A DNA stretch of 17,764 nucleotides from Bacteroidales bacterium GP3 (GCA_001701075.1 DAAK01000057.1:7914-25677), one strand, 5' to 3'. Shown: positions 8,976 to 15,739, counted from the first letter of the stretch. A program made the numbers and translations. The notes: a model not told the origin generated them from the sequence alone.

Positions 8976-9321
8976 CAGATCGTTCTTTCGGAAGCCCTGG
9001 TCTGGGGTCAAGAGAGGAGGGAATCTGAAAAAGCACTAAGATATAGTGCCTCATAGATAATATTGAAAGCGTTTATCCACGCTAATTCTTGATTGTTAGA
9101 AATTCTCGCACAGTTTCATTGGAGTCAAGGATTGAGCAACGGTAGACGCCCATATGGATATGCCACATCTATCATTGGCAAGAAATCCGCGAGGATTGCT
9201 TGACCAATGATATCGTAGCATATACAAGCGTGGGCTTCTGCGTTGCCATCCAACTCCAAAAGGCAATGCGAGAAGCCTCTAACAGAAGGATGGCAACAGA
9301 TACAGACTCCTACGCTTTTTT
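8976..9321 (+). ncRNA. Candidate structured RNA / long leader (unidentified)
   Basis: This fills most of the 606-base gene-free stretch 8789-9394. Complementary segments form: a 5' hairpin domain closed by CAGAT/ATCTG (8976-8980, 9023-9027); a hairpin GCACTA/TAGTGC (9033-9038, 9044-9049); and a long rod from 9094 to 9284 with nested helices 9094-9100/9278-9284, 9103-9110/9267-9274, 9119-9125/9253-9259, 9129-9132/9248-9251, 9136-9140/9242-9246, 9148-9152/9231-9235, 9158-9163/9218-9223, and an apical stem 9171-9188/9193-9211 capped by a GNRA tetraloop GCGA (9189-9192). AAAGCGT (9066-9072) can also pair with ACGCTTT (9312-9318). A six-T tract ends it (9316-9321). I do not recognise it: it lacks tmRNA, RNase P and SRP signatures. 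A rod of about 190 bases recalls 6S RNA, but that is only a resemblance. It could be a free small RNA or the leader of the lipoprotein gene at 9395. Confidence 0.65.
9228..9321 (+). terminator. Terminator-like stem that competes with the RNA rod
   Basis: GTTGCCATCC (9242-9251) pairs perfectly with GGATGGCAAC (9288-9297). The stem extends through TTCTG/CAGA and GG/CC to GCGT (9228-9231) with ACGC (9312-9315), followed by six Ts. The loop (9252-9287) is long for an intrinsic terminator. The left arm is the same sequence that pairs with 9119-9152 in the rod, so the two folds exclude each other. Confidence 0.55.
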
Positions 9322-9394
9322 AGTTAATTTAATTCATAGGTTCTACTTTGAGGAGTCGGTAGACCAATATAAAATTGATCTACATATATAATAA

Positions 9395-12169
9395 ATGAAA
9401 CGACTATTATTAAAAAACAAGATCAATGTGTTAAAACTGGCATTGGTCTCTTTTTTATTGTCAGCATGTTCCTACGGAGATGACATCTCTTCCCTCACTG
9501 AAAGAGTAACAAATCTCGAAGATGCCGTAAGCAGTCTTAGAGCAGCATATAACGATGGGAAAATAATATCCTCCGTAAAGGCCATTTCCGAAGGATCTGG
9601 TGGATACGTAGTATCGTTCTCAGATGGCACTTCTATTACCCTTATGCATGGTTCTGATGGCAATGATGGAACTGATGGGAAGGATGGTATCGACGGCAAA
9701 GATGGTGCCGATGGTAAGGATGGCATCGACGGCAAAGACGGAATAGACGGCAAAGATGGTCAGGATGGCACTAATGGCAATGACGGTGTCGATGGTAAGG
9801 ACGGTGCTGACGGCAAGGATGGCGTCGATGGTAAAGACGGAGCTGACGGCAAGGACGGTGCTGACGGCAAGGACGGCGTTGACGGCCAAGAAGGAGCTGA
9901 TGGAGTCACACCGATGCTCAAGATAGATGAAGAAGGATATTGGTGTGTCTCTTATGACAATGGCGCCACTTATTCCCGATTATTAGATGCATCCGGTGAA
10001 CCCATCTCAGCCATTGGTTCAATAGGTCGCACTGGTGCCAAAGGAGACAAGGGAGATACTGGAGACAAAGGTGACCAAGGCGAGAAGGGTGACAAAGGAG
10101 ACACTGGAGATAAAGGCGACCAGGGAGAAAAGGGCGACAAAGGTGATCAAGGAGACAAAGGCGATACCGGTGATGCAGGCATCTGTGTCAGGGTTGTCGT
10201 AGTCGACGGCTACTATGTCTTCCAACTCTATTCCCCAGATGATCCGAATACCGTTATTGAGTCCATCAAAACTCCATACACTTCAGATCCCTCTCATGTT
10301 CTCCAGTCTATAGTTGAAGATCAGGAAAATGGTGTGATAACCCTCACAATGGCAGACGGCACCGCATTCAAGTTCAACCTTGACGTGTCATACCCAACCA
10401 GCATAGTTCTCCTCACAGACCATATCAGTGTCAGCGGTCAGGACCGCACAGCCACCTTCGAGTTCAGGATCAACCCCTCGAACTCCTTCATCAACTTTGT
10501 GTATGACGGAGCTAACCCCAATATAGAACTTGACCAGATTTCCATAACCCGCGCAGGTGATGCCGATTCCTATGTCACAAAGCCGACCAACTACAAGATC
10601 ATAGACGTCTATCCCTCCCTTAATAGCGCAGATGAGCGTAAGGTTGGCCAGTACACAGTCAAAGTCTCCTCCGACTCCCAAGACGTAGACGGGGAAGAGA
10701 TTGTAGCCCTCGTAATCACCACCAAAGATGGCCGTGGCGACAAGATCCAAATCTCCTCCACCCTCATGACAGTTGACTACGACACCCGGCATCCTCAGAT
10801 AAATGGTATTAGTATCGGAGAATATAAAGCTGCAAAGATTGATGATTCCACCTTCTCATTGCTTTTGCCAGTTGGTTCTAATCCACAATTTAATGATTTT
10901 AAATTCGACACCAATTCTGACATTCAAATAGGAGGAGATGCGACTCGGAGTGGTCTTGACCTGTCAAATCCTGTCAAGTTTCAGGCCTCTGTCAATGGAG
11001 AAACCAAAGAATATACCCTTATAACTTATTTCTCAAGCCTCCCATTTGTGTTTGTCAACACACCTGCTCCAATCACAAGCAAAGAGATATGGACAGATAA
11101 TTGCACTATAAAGATAACAAATGACGCTGTTGAGACTAATAATGCTACGTATAATAGTGTCCAAATAAAAGGAAGAGGGAACTCAACATGGGGTTATCCC
11201 AAGAAACCATATGCAATAAAGCTTAGCGAAAAATCTAATGTGCTCGGTATGCCAACACATAAGCGATGGTGTCTTCTTGCCAACTGGATGGACAGGACTA
11301 ATCTTAGGAATGCCGTGGCATTGAAGATCGGCAGTCTTCTTTCTGGTCTTGAATGGACACCGAAAGGGGAGTTTGTAAATCTTATCTTCAATGGGGAAAG
11401 TGTAGGCAATTACTTCCTTTGTGAACAGATAAAGATTGATGAAAACCGCTTAAATATTGATGAGCTTAAGAAAAAGAATTTAACAGAACCCGAAATAACA
11501 GGCGGTTATCTCCTCGAATTGGATTCTTATTTCGACGAAGCATTTAAATTCAGGACTGATATACTTAATCTGCCAGTAAATCTAAAATCACCAGATGAAA
11601 ACGTTCCCAAAGTTCAAGTCGACTACATTAAAGATTATTTCGATCTCGTAGAAGGAAAACTTAATAGTCATGCCGACTATTCTGAAATAGAGACTCTCAT
11701 TGACATCGATTCCTTCATCGACTGGTGGTTGCTATATGAAATTGTTTGGAATGGAGAGCCAAATCATCCCAAATCAAGCTATATGTATAAAAAGCGAGAA
11801 GGAAAACTCTATGCCGGTCCTGCATGGGATTTTGACTGGGGTACTTTTACAAGATCAGAAGGATGGTGTATTAAGAGTTCCATCTGGTATCGATATCTTT
11901 TCACATACGATGAGTTTATTACTAAGGTAAAAGAAAGATGGAATGCTCATAAAGCAAATTTGGCGACAATCCCGAGCTTTATAGATAACATAGGGACCAA
12001 AATTAATCAATCATCACAATATGATTGTCTGCAATGGCCAATTAGTATGAAAGTAAATGGAGATGAAAAACTTCCTTACGATGAAAGCGTTTCAAAACTT
12101 AAAACCCTATACCAAGCCCGTTATAATTGGATTGACGAAAACATCTCAAATATATCTATTGAACAATAA
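9395..12169 (+). CDS. Lipoprotein with DUF4988-like region, collagen-like repeats and CotH kinase domain
   Basis: 924 residues. A signal peptide with lipobox (LLSAC, Cys25) predicts lipid anchoring, probably on the outer membrane or cell surface. Residues 28-85 (coiled-coil heptads, then SVKAI...VSFSDGTSITL) resemble DUF4988. Collagen-like Gly-X-Y runs follow: 28 triplets at 86-169, mostly GKD, GAD, GID and GVD with no proline; a 38-residue beta insert (YWCVSYDNGATY); then 18 triplets at 208-261 (GDK, GDT, GDQ, GEK). Residues 262-330 form a second DUF4988-like strand region, and 331-550 look Ig-like. Residues 551-924 match CotH: KGRGNSTWGYPKKPYAIKL, RWCLLANWMDRT, GNYFLCEQIKI and the catalytic-type GPAWDFDWG (808-816). 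CotH proteins are atypical kinases first known from the Bacillus spore coat; here the role is presumably surface-protein phosphorylation or adhesion (inference). GC content drops sharply near base 10800. A terminator-like hairpin follows. Confidence 0.85.
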   Translation: MKRLLLKNKINVLKLALVSFLLSACSYGDDISSLTERVTNLEDAVSSLRAAYNDGKIISSVKAISEGSGGYVVSFSDGTSITLMHGSDGNDGTDGKDGIDGKDGADGKDGIDGKDGIDGKDGQDGTNGNDGVDGKDGADGKDGVDGKDGADGKDGADGKDGVDGQEGADGVTPMLKIDEEGYWCVSYDNGATYSRLLDASGEPISAIGSIGRTGAKGDKGDTGDKGDQGEKGDKGDTGDKGDQGEKGDKGDQGDKGDTGDAGICVRVVVVDGYYVFQLYSPDDPNTVIESIKTPYTSDPSHVLQSIVEDQENGVITLTMADGTAFKFNLDVSYPTSIVLLTDHISVSGQDRTATFEFRINPSNSFINFVYDGANPNIELDQISITRAGDADSYVTKPTNYKIIDVYPSLNSADERKVGQYTVKVSSDSQDVDGEEIVALVITTKDGRGDKIQISSTLMTVDYDTRHPQINGISIGEYKAAKIDDSTFSLLLPVGSNPQFNDFKFDTNSDIQIGGDATRSGLDLSNPVKFQASVNGETKEYTLITYFSSLPFVFVNTPAPITSKEIWTDNCTIKITNDAVETNNATYNSVQIKGRGNSTWGYPKKPYAIKLSEKSNVLGMPTHKRWCLLANWMDRTNLRNAVALKIGSLLSGLEWTPKGEFVNLIFNGESVGNYFLCEQIKIDENRLNIDELKKKNLTEPEITGGYLLELDSYFDEAFKFRTDILNLPVNLKSPDENVPKVQVDYIKDYFDLVEGKLNSHADYSEIETLIDIDSFIDWWLLYEIVWNGEPNHPKSSYMYKKREGKLYAGPAWDFDWGTFTRSEGWCIKSSIWYRYLFTYDEFITKVKERWNAHKANLATIPSFIDNIGTKINQSSQYDCLQWPISMKVNGDEKLPYDESVSKLKTLYQARYNWIDENISNISIEQ
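9650..9904 (+). repeat. Collagen-like coding repeat tract 1
   Basis: 28 Gly-X-Asp-type codon triplets in register, with a higher-order period of 18 bases (GKD alternating with GAD/GID/GVD). The near-identical units, such as GGCAAGGACGG, make the tract prone to copy-number change. Confidence 0.9.
10016..10180 (+). repeat. Collagen-like coding repeat tract 2
   Basis: 18 Gly-X-Y triplets built on GDK, GDT, GDQ and GEK, a different composition from tract 1. A 24-residue block (GDTGDK-GDQGEK-GDK type) is duplicated within it, starting at residues 220 and 235. Confidence 0.85.
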
Positions 12170-12173
12170 TCAA

Positions 12174-12203
12174 AGGAGGGATATCATAACGATAATCCCT
12201 CCT
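12174..12203 (+). terminator. Hairpin after the CotH lipoprotein gene
   Basis: Perfect 9-base arms AGGAGGGAT (12174-12182) and ATCCCTCCT (12195-12203), five bases past the stop. The following GATTATTTACTCTT is only moderately T-rich. Confidence 0.7.
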
Positions 12204-12229
12204 GATTATTTACTCTTAATTCATTTCTG

Positions 12230-12257
12230 AAAAAGCAAAAGCAGCCGAAACTCGGCT
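12230..12257 (-). terminator. Terminator of the HipA-like/DUF3037 pair
   Basis: Arms 12252-12257 and 12243-12248 (AGCCGA/TCGGCT on the minus strand) with a 3-base loop, followed on the minus strand by the T-rich GCTTTTGCTTTTTC. It lies about 30 bases past the DUF3037 stop. Confidence 0.75.
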
Positions 12258-12285
12258 CAATTCCTTATGAAATATTAAATATTTC

Positions 12286-12669
12286 TTACATAACCTGCTC
12301 CTCAAATAGTCGTGAGAAGGTCTCCTCAAGGTCAGCGCAAAGCCCAGGATGTGGGCGTGATGTCTGGATTATACTGCTCTTGACTGCCGATATCCACCGG
12401 AAACGCTCCTCAACAGGATATGTCGCTAAAGGTCCGGCACTGCGACTTCCTTCTGCTATGGCTACAAACGACTGAAGTTGATTTGCAAGCGTATCAAGAT
12501 TTGCATCCGGCGACAAGGCTTTAATCTTGTCTTCTGCCAGTCGGATTTGCACCTTTATCCATCTACGTCGTTTGCACATCATGGCCAATCCGACGTTGAT
12601 GAATTCTTCGCGTTCTATACATGGCACATAACGCACCACAGCATATTCATATCTGTTTAGCTCTTGCAT
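12286..12669 (-). CDS. DUF3037 family protein, partner of the HipA-like kinase
   Basis: 127-residue soluble protein. The N-terminal segment YEYAVVRYVPCIEREEFINVG (given in part: VVRYVPCIEREEFINVG) is the conserved core of DUF3037, after which comes a basic stretch (CKRRRWIKVQIRL) and a helical C-terminal half. The function of DUF3037 is unknown. It starts inside the upstream HipA-like gene (23-base overlap, different frame), so translation is probably coupled and the two products made in fixed ratio. In other genomes DUF3037 proteins are often found beside HipA-like kinases, which supports a functional pair; whether it is an antitoxin, a substrate or an adaptor cannot be told. It has no helix-turn-helix motif that I can see, so it is not a HipB-like repressor. 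Confidence 0.85.
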   Translation of the reverse strand: MQELNRYEYAVVRYVPCIEREEFINVGLAMMCKRRRWIKVQIRLAEDKIKALSPDANLDTLANQLQSFVAIAEGSRSAGPLATYPVEERFRWISAVKSSIIQTSRPHPGLCADLEETFSRLFEEQVM

Positions 12670-13429
12670 CTTCTACAATCTTTACAATGTCAACTTCATT
12701 AAGTCTCTTCATCATAAACTTCCTATACACTTCTCGCCTCTCCTCTCCCTCTTCTTCTGATGCCTCATCCCAGCGTAGCCAATCCGCAGGAATCGCGTCA
12801 ACAATTTCCGAAAGCTTTTCAGGGGTAAGCTTTTGGCGAATCATTGCATCTGCTTCCTTCATTTTCTTGGCTTTATGAAGGAGTGCATGCTCCTTGACAT
12901 AAGGGAATAGCGTCAGTGCACTTTGAGCCCAATCGCTCCAAGCATGATGAAAATAAAAGGATGCTCCATGGTCGATCAGCCAAACTTCATTATGCCATAT
13001 GAGCATATTGGTATTTTTGACAGTTCTATCTACATTTGTGATGAAAGTATCAAGCCATACTATTCTTGATGCAAGCAATTCATCAACAGGATTGACATAT
13101 GGATCAAGGGTCATAGCGCCGTTTAGGAAGTGAACACCAAGATTAAGTCCCCGACTCCATTTGAGAAGATCTTGTATTTCTTCGTCGCCTTCAGCCTGCC
13201 CGAAATATTCATCTAAATTTAGAAACACCTGTTCCGGAACAAGAAAACCTACCGCACGCGCTATTTCACTTCCAAGAAAGTCGGCTATAAGAGCTTTCTC
13301 CCGATGCCCCGACCCTCGGAACTTTACAACATACTTAAATCCATCATCAGCCTCTGCAAGAGCAGGAAGTGATCCTCCTTCTCGAAGTGGCGTGATATAT
13401 CTTATGAGATTCTGAGTCCTTATTTCCAT
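12647..13429 (-). CDS. HipA-like protein kinase (HipA_2 type), single gene without HipB
   Basis: 260 residues, much shorter than E. coli HipA (440), matching the small 'HipA_2' group. Kinase features: Gly-rich loop REGGSLP (16-22), ATP-binding Lys36 in YVVKFRG, a catalytic-loop motif NVDRTVKNTNML with Asp134 and Asn139/141, and the metal-binding DFG-like IDHG with Asp153. All key residues are present, so it is probably active. HipA kinases phosphorylate aminoacyl-tRNA synthetases or other translation factors and act as toxins in HipAB systems; whether this shortened group does so is not known. It lacks the N-terminal HipA subdomain and there is no adjacent DNA-binding HipB gene. First gene of a two-gene unit with the DUF3037 protein. 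A TATATTTTG -7-like element lies at 13466-13458 on the minus strand. Confidence 0.85.
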   Translation of the reverse strand: MEIRTQNLIRYITPLREGGSLPALAEADDGFKYVVKFRGSGHREKALIADFLGSEIARAVGFLVPEQVFLNLDEYFGQAEGDEEIQDLLKWSRGLNLGVHFLNGAMTLDPYVNPVDELLASRIVWLDTFITNVDRTVKNTNMLIWHNEVWLIDHGASFYFHHAWSDWAQSALTLFPYVKEHALLHKAKKMKEADAMIRQKLTPEKLSEIVDAIPADWLRWDEASEEEGEERREVYRKFMMKRLNEVDIVKIVEDARAKQI

Positions 13430-13570
13430 TATTTCAAGCTGTATAATATTTTATAACAAAATATATAAGGAATCAGTTGCATCTTATTTTTTCGAAAAAA
13501 AAGACCTGTATTCCGATATAGACGTTTTCAATCGACATTCTATGAGATCGAGGAGCAAGTCTTGTAATGA

Positions 13571-14494
13571 TCAGGAGCTTTTGGAAGCGGAATTCACAAA
13601 ATATATCCCGACAAAGATCAATGCTGTGGCCAAAGCCTTGCTCCATCCAAAATCCCCTACCGACATCATAACGGCCACTATTGCTGCAAATACCGGCTGC
13701 AGATAGCTGTAGGCACTGACCACTGTCGGCTTAAGGCTCTTCTGCGCCAACGGTATCATCAGATAACCAAAGAAAGTAGGTATCGTAATGATAAACGCCA
13801 ATCCTGCCCATACCTCCCATGGAAGCGCTACATAATCCACTTTCATCATATCCGGAAGGCAGAAAGGCACATAAGTAAGCACCGAGATATAAAACATCCA
13901 TTTCATCAGAGCATAAGGGGAATATTTCTTGATGATACCCTCAAAACCGACATAATATATTGCTGCACACAGCTGTGCTCCAAGACAGAGAAGGTTGCCA
14001 AGAACCGGATTCACCGCCATTTCACTCTCTGACGTTCCTGCCACCAAGATGAGCACCCCGACCAGACCCATCAGCACACCTCCCACCTTCAGCCATGTCA
14101 TGCGGAAATGCAAAAAAACTGCGGCAAGTATCATCGTGAGAACCGGCGTCAGTGAACACATTACAGCAGAATCTACCGGGTCAGTAAGTCCTACCCCGAT
14201 TATATACAATCCCTGATTTGCACTTATTATCAAGGTGGAACATAATATCAGTTTCCAAATATCCCGGCGTTCGATCTTCTGTCGCGTCTCAAACGACTTT
14301 GGCAAAATCCAAGTAAAAATCAGAAAAAGAAATGCTCCTCCCGTAATCCTTATTCCGGATAGAGCCAAAGACGTTATTGCGCCCGACAAAAGCACCATCT
14401 TCGACACCGGAGCAATCACTCCCCAGCCTATGTTCGCAAGCAGGAGCGCCACATGTGCCGTCCTCACATTATTTTTCTCTTCAGTCTTTCCCAT
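13571..14494 (-). CDS. DMT-superfamily permease, EamA type (second of two)
   Basis: 307-residue membrane protein with about ten helices in two EamA repeats. Typical features are the first helix (HVALLLANIGWGVIAPVSK), the arginine-containing third helix (GIRITGGAFLF) and the Y-S-Y-L-Q-P-V segment near residue 255 that corresponds to the conserved second-repeat E/Q-P motif. Probably a metabolite exporter; substrate unknown. It is only distantly similar to the first permease in this window, so they are not a recent duplication. I start at ATG 14494 (MGKTEEKNN); an in-frame start at 14563 is upstream of the predicted transcription start. Divergently transcribed from the secreted protein at 14600, sharing a compact double promoter. 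Confidence 0.85.
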   Translation of the reverse strand: MGKTEEKNNVRTAHVALLLANIGWGVIAPVSKMVLLSGAITSLALSGIRITGGAFLFLIFTWILPKSFETRQKIERRDIWKLILCSTLIISANQGLYIIGVGLTDPVDSAVMCSLTPVLTMILAAVFLHFRMTWLKVGGVLMGLVGVLILVAGTSESEMAVNPVLGNLLCLGAQLCAAIYYVGFEGIIKKYSPYALMKWMFYISVLTYVPFCLPDMMKVDYVALPWEVWAGLAFIITIPTFFGYLMIPLAQKSLKPTVVSAYSYLQPVFAAIVAVMMSVGDFGWSKALATALIFVGIYFVNSASKSS

Positions 14495-14510
14495 AAGCAA
14501 AAAAACTTGG

Positions 14511-14563
14511 TGCAAAATTAATGAAAAATTTGCATTTCTTACGTAAAAAAAGTAATTTTGCAC
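14511..14563. promoter_or_regulatory. Divergent promoters with mirrored -7 elements
   Basis: Plus strand: TTTG (14529-14532), a 20-base spacer and TAATTTTG (14553-14560), an excellent promoter for the gene at 14600. Minus strand: TAATTTTGCA (14520-14511), placed to give a short leader for the permease at 14494, with no clear -33 element. The 11-base TAATTTTGCAC at 14553-14563 is repeated inverted at 14510-14520. Confidence 0.75.
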
Positions 14564-14599
14564 TAATAAACTTATATTTATAAACTAAATCTTAAGCGT

Positions 14600-15274
14600 A
14601 TGAAGAAAATCTTTACTCTTTTCGCCGGCATCGTTCTCGCCAGCACCCTTAACGCAAACGCAGACGCCGTTTGGCTCTATCCTGATGATTATGAAGGAAA
14701 TCCACTTGCTGATTATTTTAAGACTGAAATCAGCAAGGACGCGGAAGGGAACTTCGTAATCAGCGATTTCCTTTATTCTGAAGCTCCAGTATCTTTTACG
14801 TTTGAAAAACCGGAACCGGCTAAATCAAGCAACATGATTTTCACCGGAGCCCTTGACCGTACTTACGAATATCCATATCTTTTGGATGCTGAAGGAGAGA
14901 ACATGACTTGCTGGCTTTGGAAATACAATGGACTGGAAGACTGGACTCCTATCTATAATCCTTATGTTTTCGAAGATGGTTATTCCTACGTGTACCGCTA
15001 CGACCTGACAGACCCTGAAAATGAAGGTTTCGAATACGAATATTATGGATGTATTTGCATGGCCGGCGTTAATGAAGATAATACTTTCTTTGGATATGTA
15101 TATGTAGATTTCTGGTTTAACGAACCTGAAACAGATGCCGTAAATGCTATCGAAGCCTCTGATTCCAACAAAGTCGAATTCTTCAACCTCAATGGCCAAC
15201 GTATCGAAAATCCTGCAAACGGACTTTTCATCCGCAAACAGGGCAACAAGACATCTAAAGTTATGATCCGTTGA
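14600..15274 (+). CDS. Small secreted protein of unknown function with Bacteroidales C-terminal tail
   Basis: 224 residues. A signal peptide (MKKIFTLFAGIVLASTLNANA) is followed by a soluble, acidic, aromatic-rich domain (about 24-175; many Tyr, Trp, Asp and Glu, a beta-rich look) with two Cys in YGCICMAG, and a C-terminal tail (about 190-224: VEFFNLNGQRIENPANGLFI, then basic residues KTSKVMIR). The tail is the same type as on the GH5 enzyme, which suggests a shared route of export or surface display; it is shorter than a full type IX secretion domain. I do not recognise the main domain. It is transcribed from its own strong promoter and ends at a strong terminator, so it is a single-gene unit. 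Confidence 0.75.
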   Translation: MKKIFTLFAGIVLASTLNANADAVWLYPDDYEGNPLADYFKTEISKDAEGNFVISDFLYSEAPVSFTFEKPEPAKSSNMIFTGALDRTYEYPYLLDAEGENMTCWLWKYNGLEDWTPIYNPYVFEDGYSYVYRYDLTDPENEGFEYEYYGCICMAGVNEDNTFFGYVYVDFWFNEPETDAVNAIEASDSNKVEFFNLNGQRIENPANGLFIRKQGNKTSKVMIR

Positions 15275-15293
15275 TTTAATAAATGAGATTTTG

Positions 15294-15327
15294 GGCGGAA
15301 GTCTTATTGCTTCCGCCTTTTCTTTTT
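15294..15327 (+). terminator. Strong intrinsic terminator after the secreted-protein gene
   Basis: Perfect 8-base arms GGCGGAAG (15294-15301) and CTTCCGCC (15310-15317) with an 8-base loop, followed by TTTTCTTTTT (15318-15327). The T-tract abuts the ATG at 15328 with no gap. Confidence 0.9.
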
Positions 15328-15651
15328 ATGAAACCTCTCATCATACGAAGTCGCCTCATGCCGAAAAGATTCTGCATGAATCTTTTCGGAACGATTTGGG
15401 CTCGAGATACTTCTTGGATAGATTCCCATGTCATCAACCATGAGCGGATCCACACTGCACAACAGCGCGAGTTGCTCTTCATTCCTTTCTATATCTTTTA
15501 TTTTATAGAATGGCTCATACGCTTGATTCAATACCGCAATTGGGATAAGGCCTACCGTAACATTTCATTCGAAAGAGAAGCCTATGCCCACGGCCACGAC
15601 ATCTCTTACCTAAAGAAACGCAAACATTACTCCTTCCTTAAATATGTTTAG
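15328..15651 (+). CDS. Small HExxH-motif membrane protein of unknown function
   Basis: 107 residues from ATG 15328; an in-frame start at 15283 would place the terminator hairpin inside the gene, and ATG 15358 is another possibility. The chain has a basic N-terminus, a zincin-like motif NHERIH (His38-Glu39-...-His42), one hydrophobic segment (about 49-67: LLFIPFYIFYFIEWLIRLI), then the FEREAYAH motif with Glu82/84 as candidate third metal ligand. This order (HExxH, membrane helix, downstream Glu) is that of a minimal metallopeptidase, though it is far smaller than M48 or M56 enzymes. I believe similar short proteins exist across Bacteroidota, all uncharacterised. Activity is inference. There is no obvious promoter of its own; it may be expressed by readthrough of the preceding terminator. 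Confidence 0.7.
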   Translation: MKPLIIRSRLMPKRFCMNLFGTIWARDTSWIDSHVINHERIHTAQQRELLFIPFYIFYFIEWLIRLIQYRNWDKAYRNISFEREAYAHGHDISYLKKRKHYSFLKYV

Positions 15652-15695
15652 AGGCCAGAGGCCAGACTCCAGATACCAGATTCCAGATTCGAGAT
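15652..15695. repeat. CCAGA-type degenerate tandem repeat after a stop codon
   Basis: Begins at the base after the TAG stop. It has repeated modules GAGGCCAGA, CTCCAGATA, CCAGATT, CCAGATT and CGAGATT. Non-coding and, like the AT-rich repeats, positioned exactly at a gene end. Confidence 0.7.
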
Positions 15696-15739
15696 TATAT
15701 GATTTATAAACGACTAAAATAGAATATATAATAACAGAT

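Noticed and set aside
8976..9321. Retron msr/msd or tmRNA as the identity of the structured RNA
   Set aside because: There is no reverse transcriptase gene nearby, no tRNA-like CCA end and no tag-peptide frame.
9200..9391. 63-codon plus-strand frame inside the gene-free region
   Set aside because: It lies within the paired arms of the structured RNA and its T-tract, has no family features, and its start sits inside the apical hairpin. Base pairing explains the sequence better than coding.
9650..9904. Short regular repeats considered as a CRISPR array or satellite
   Set aside because: There are no spacers; the units are in-frame Gly-X-Y codons within a long gene.
12286..13429. Classic HipBA toxin-antitoxin operon
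   Set aside because: The kinase is much shorter than HipA, the partner comes after it and not before, and the partner is DUF3037 without a visible helix-turn-helix.
5152..14494. The two EamA permeases as a duplicated pair or remains of a transposition
   Set aside because: Their sequences differ throughout, they are about 7.5 kb apart, and no insertion-sequence ends or transposase are present.
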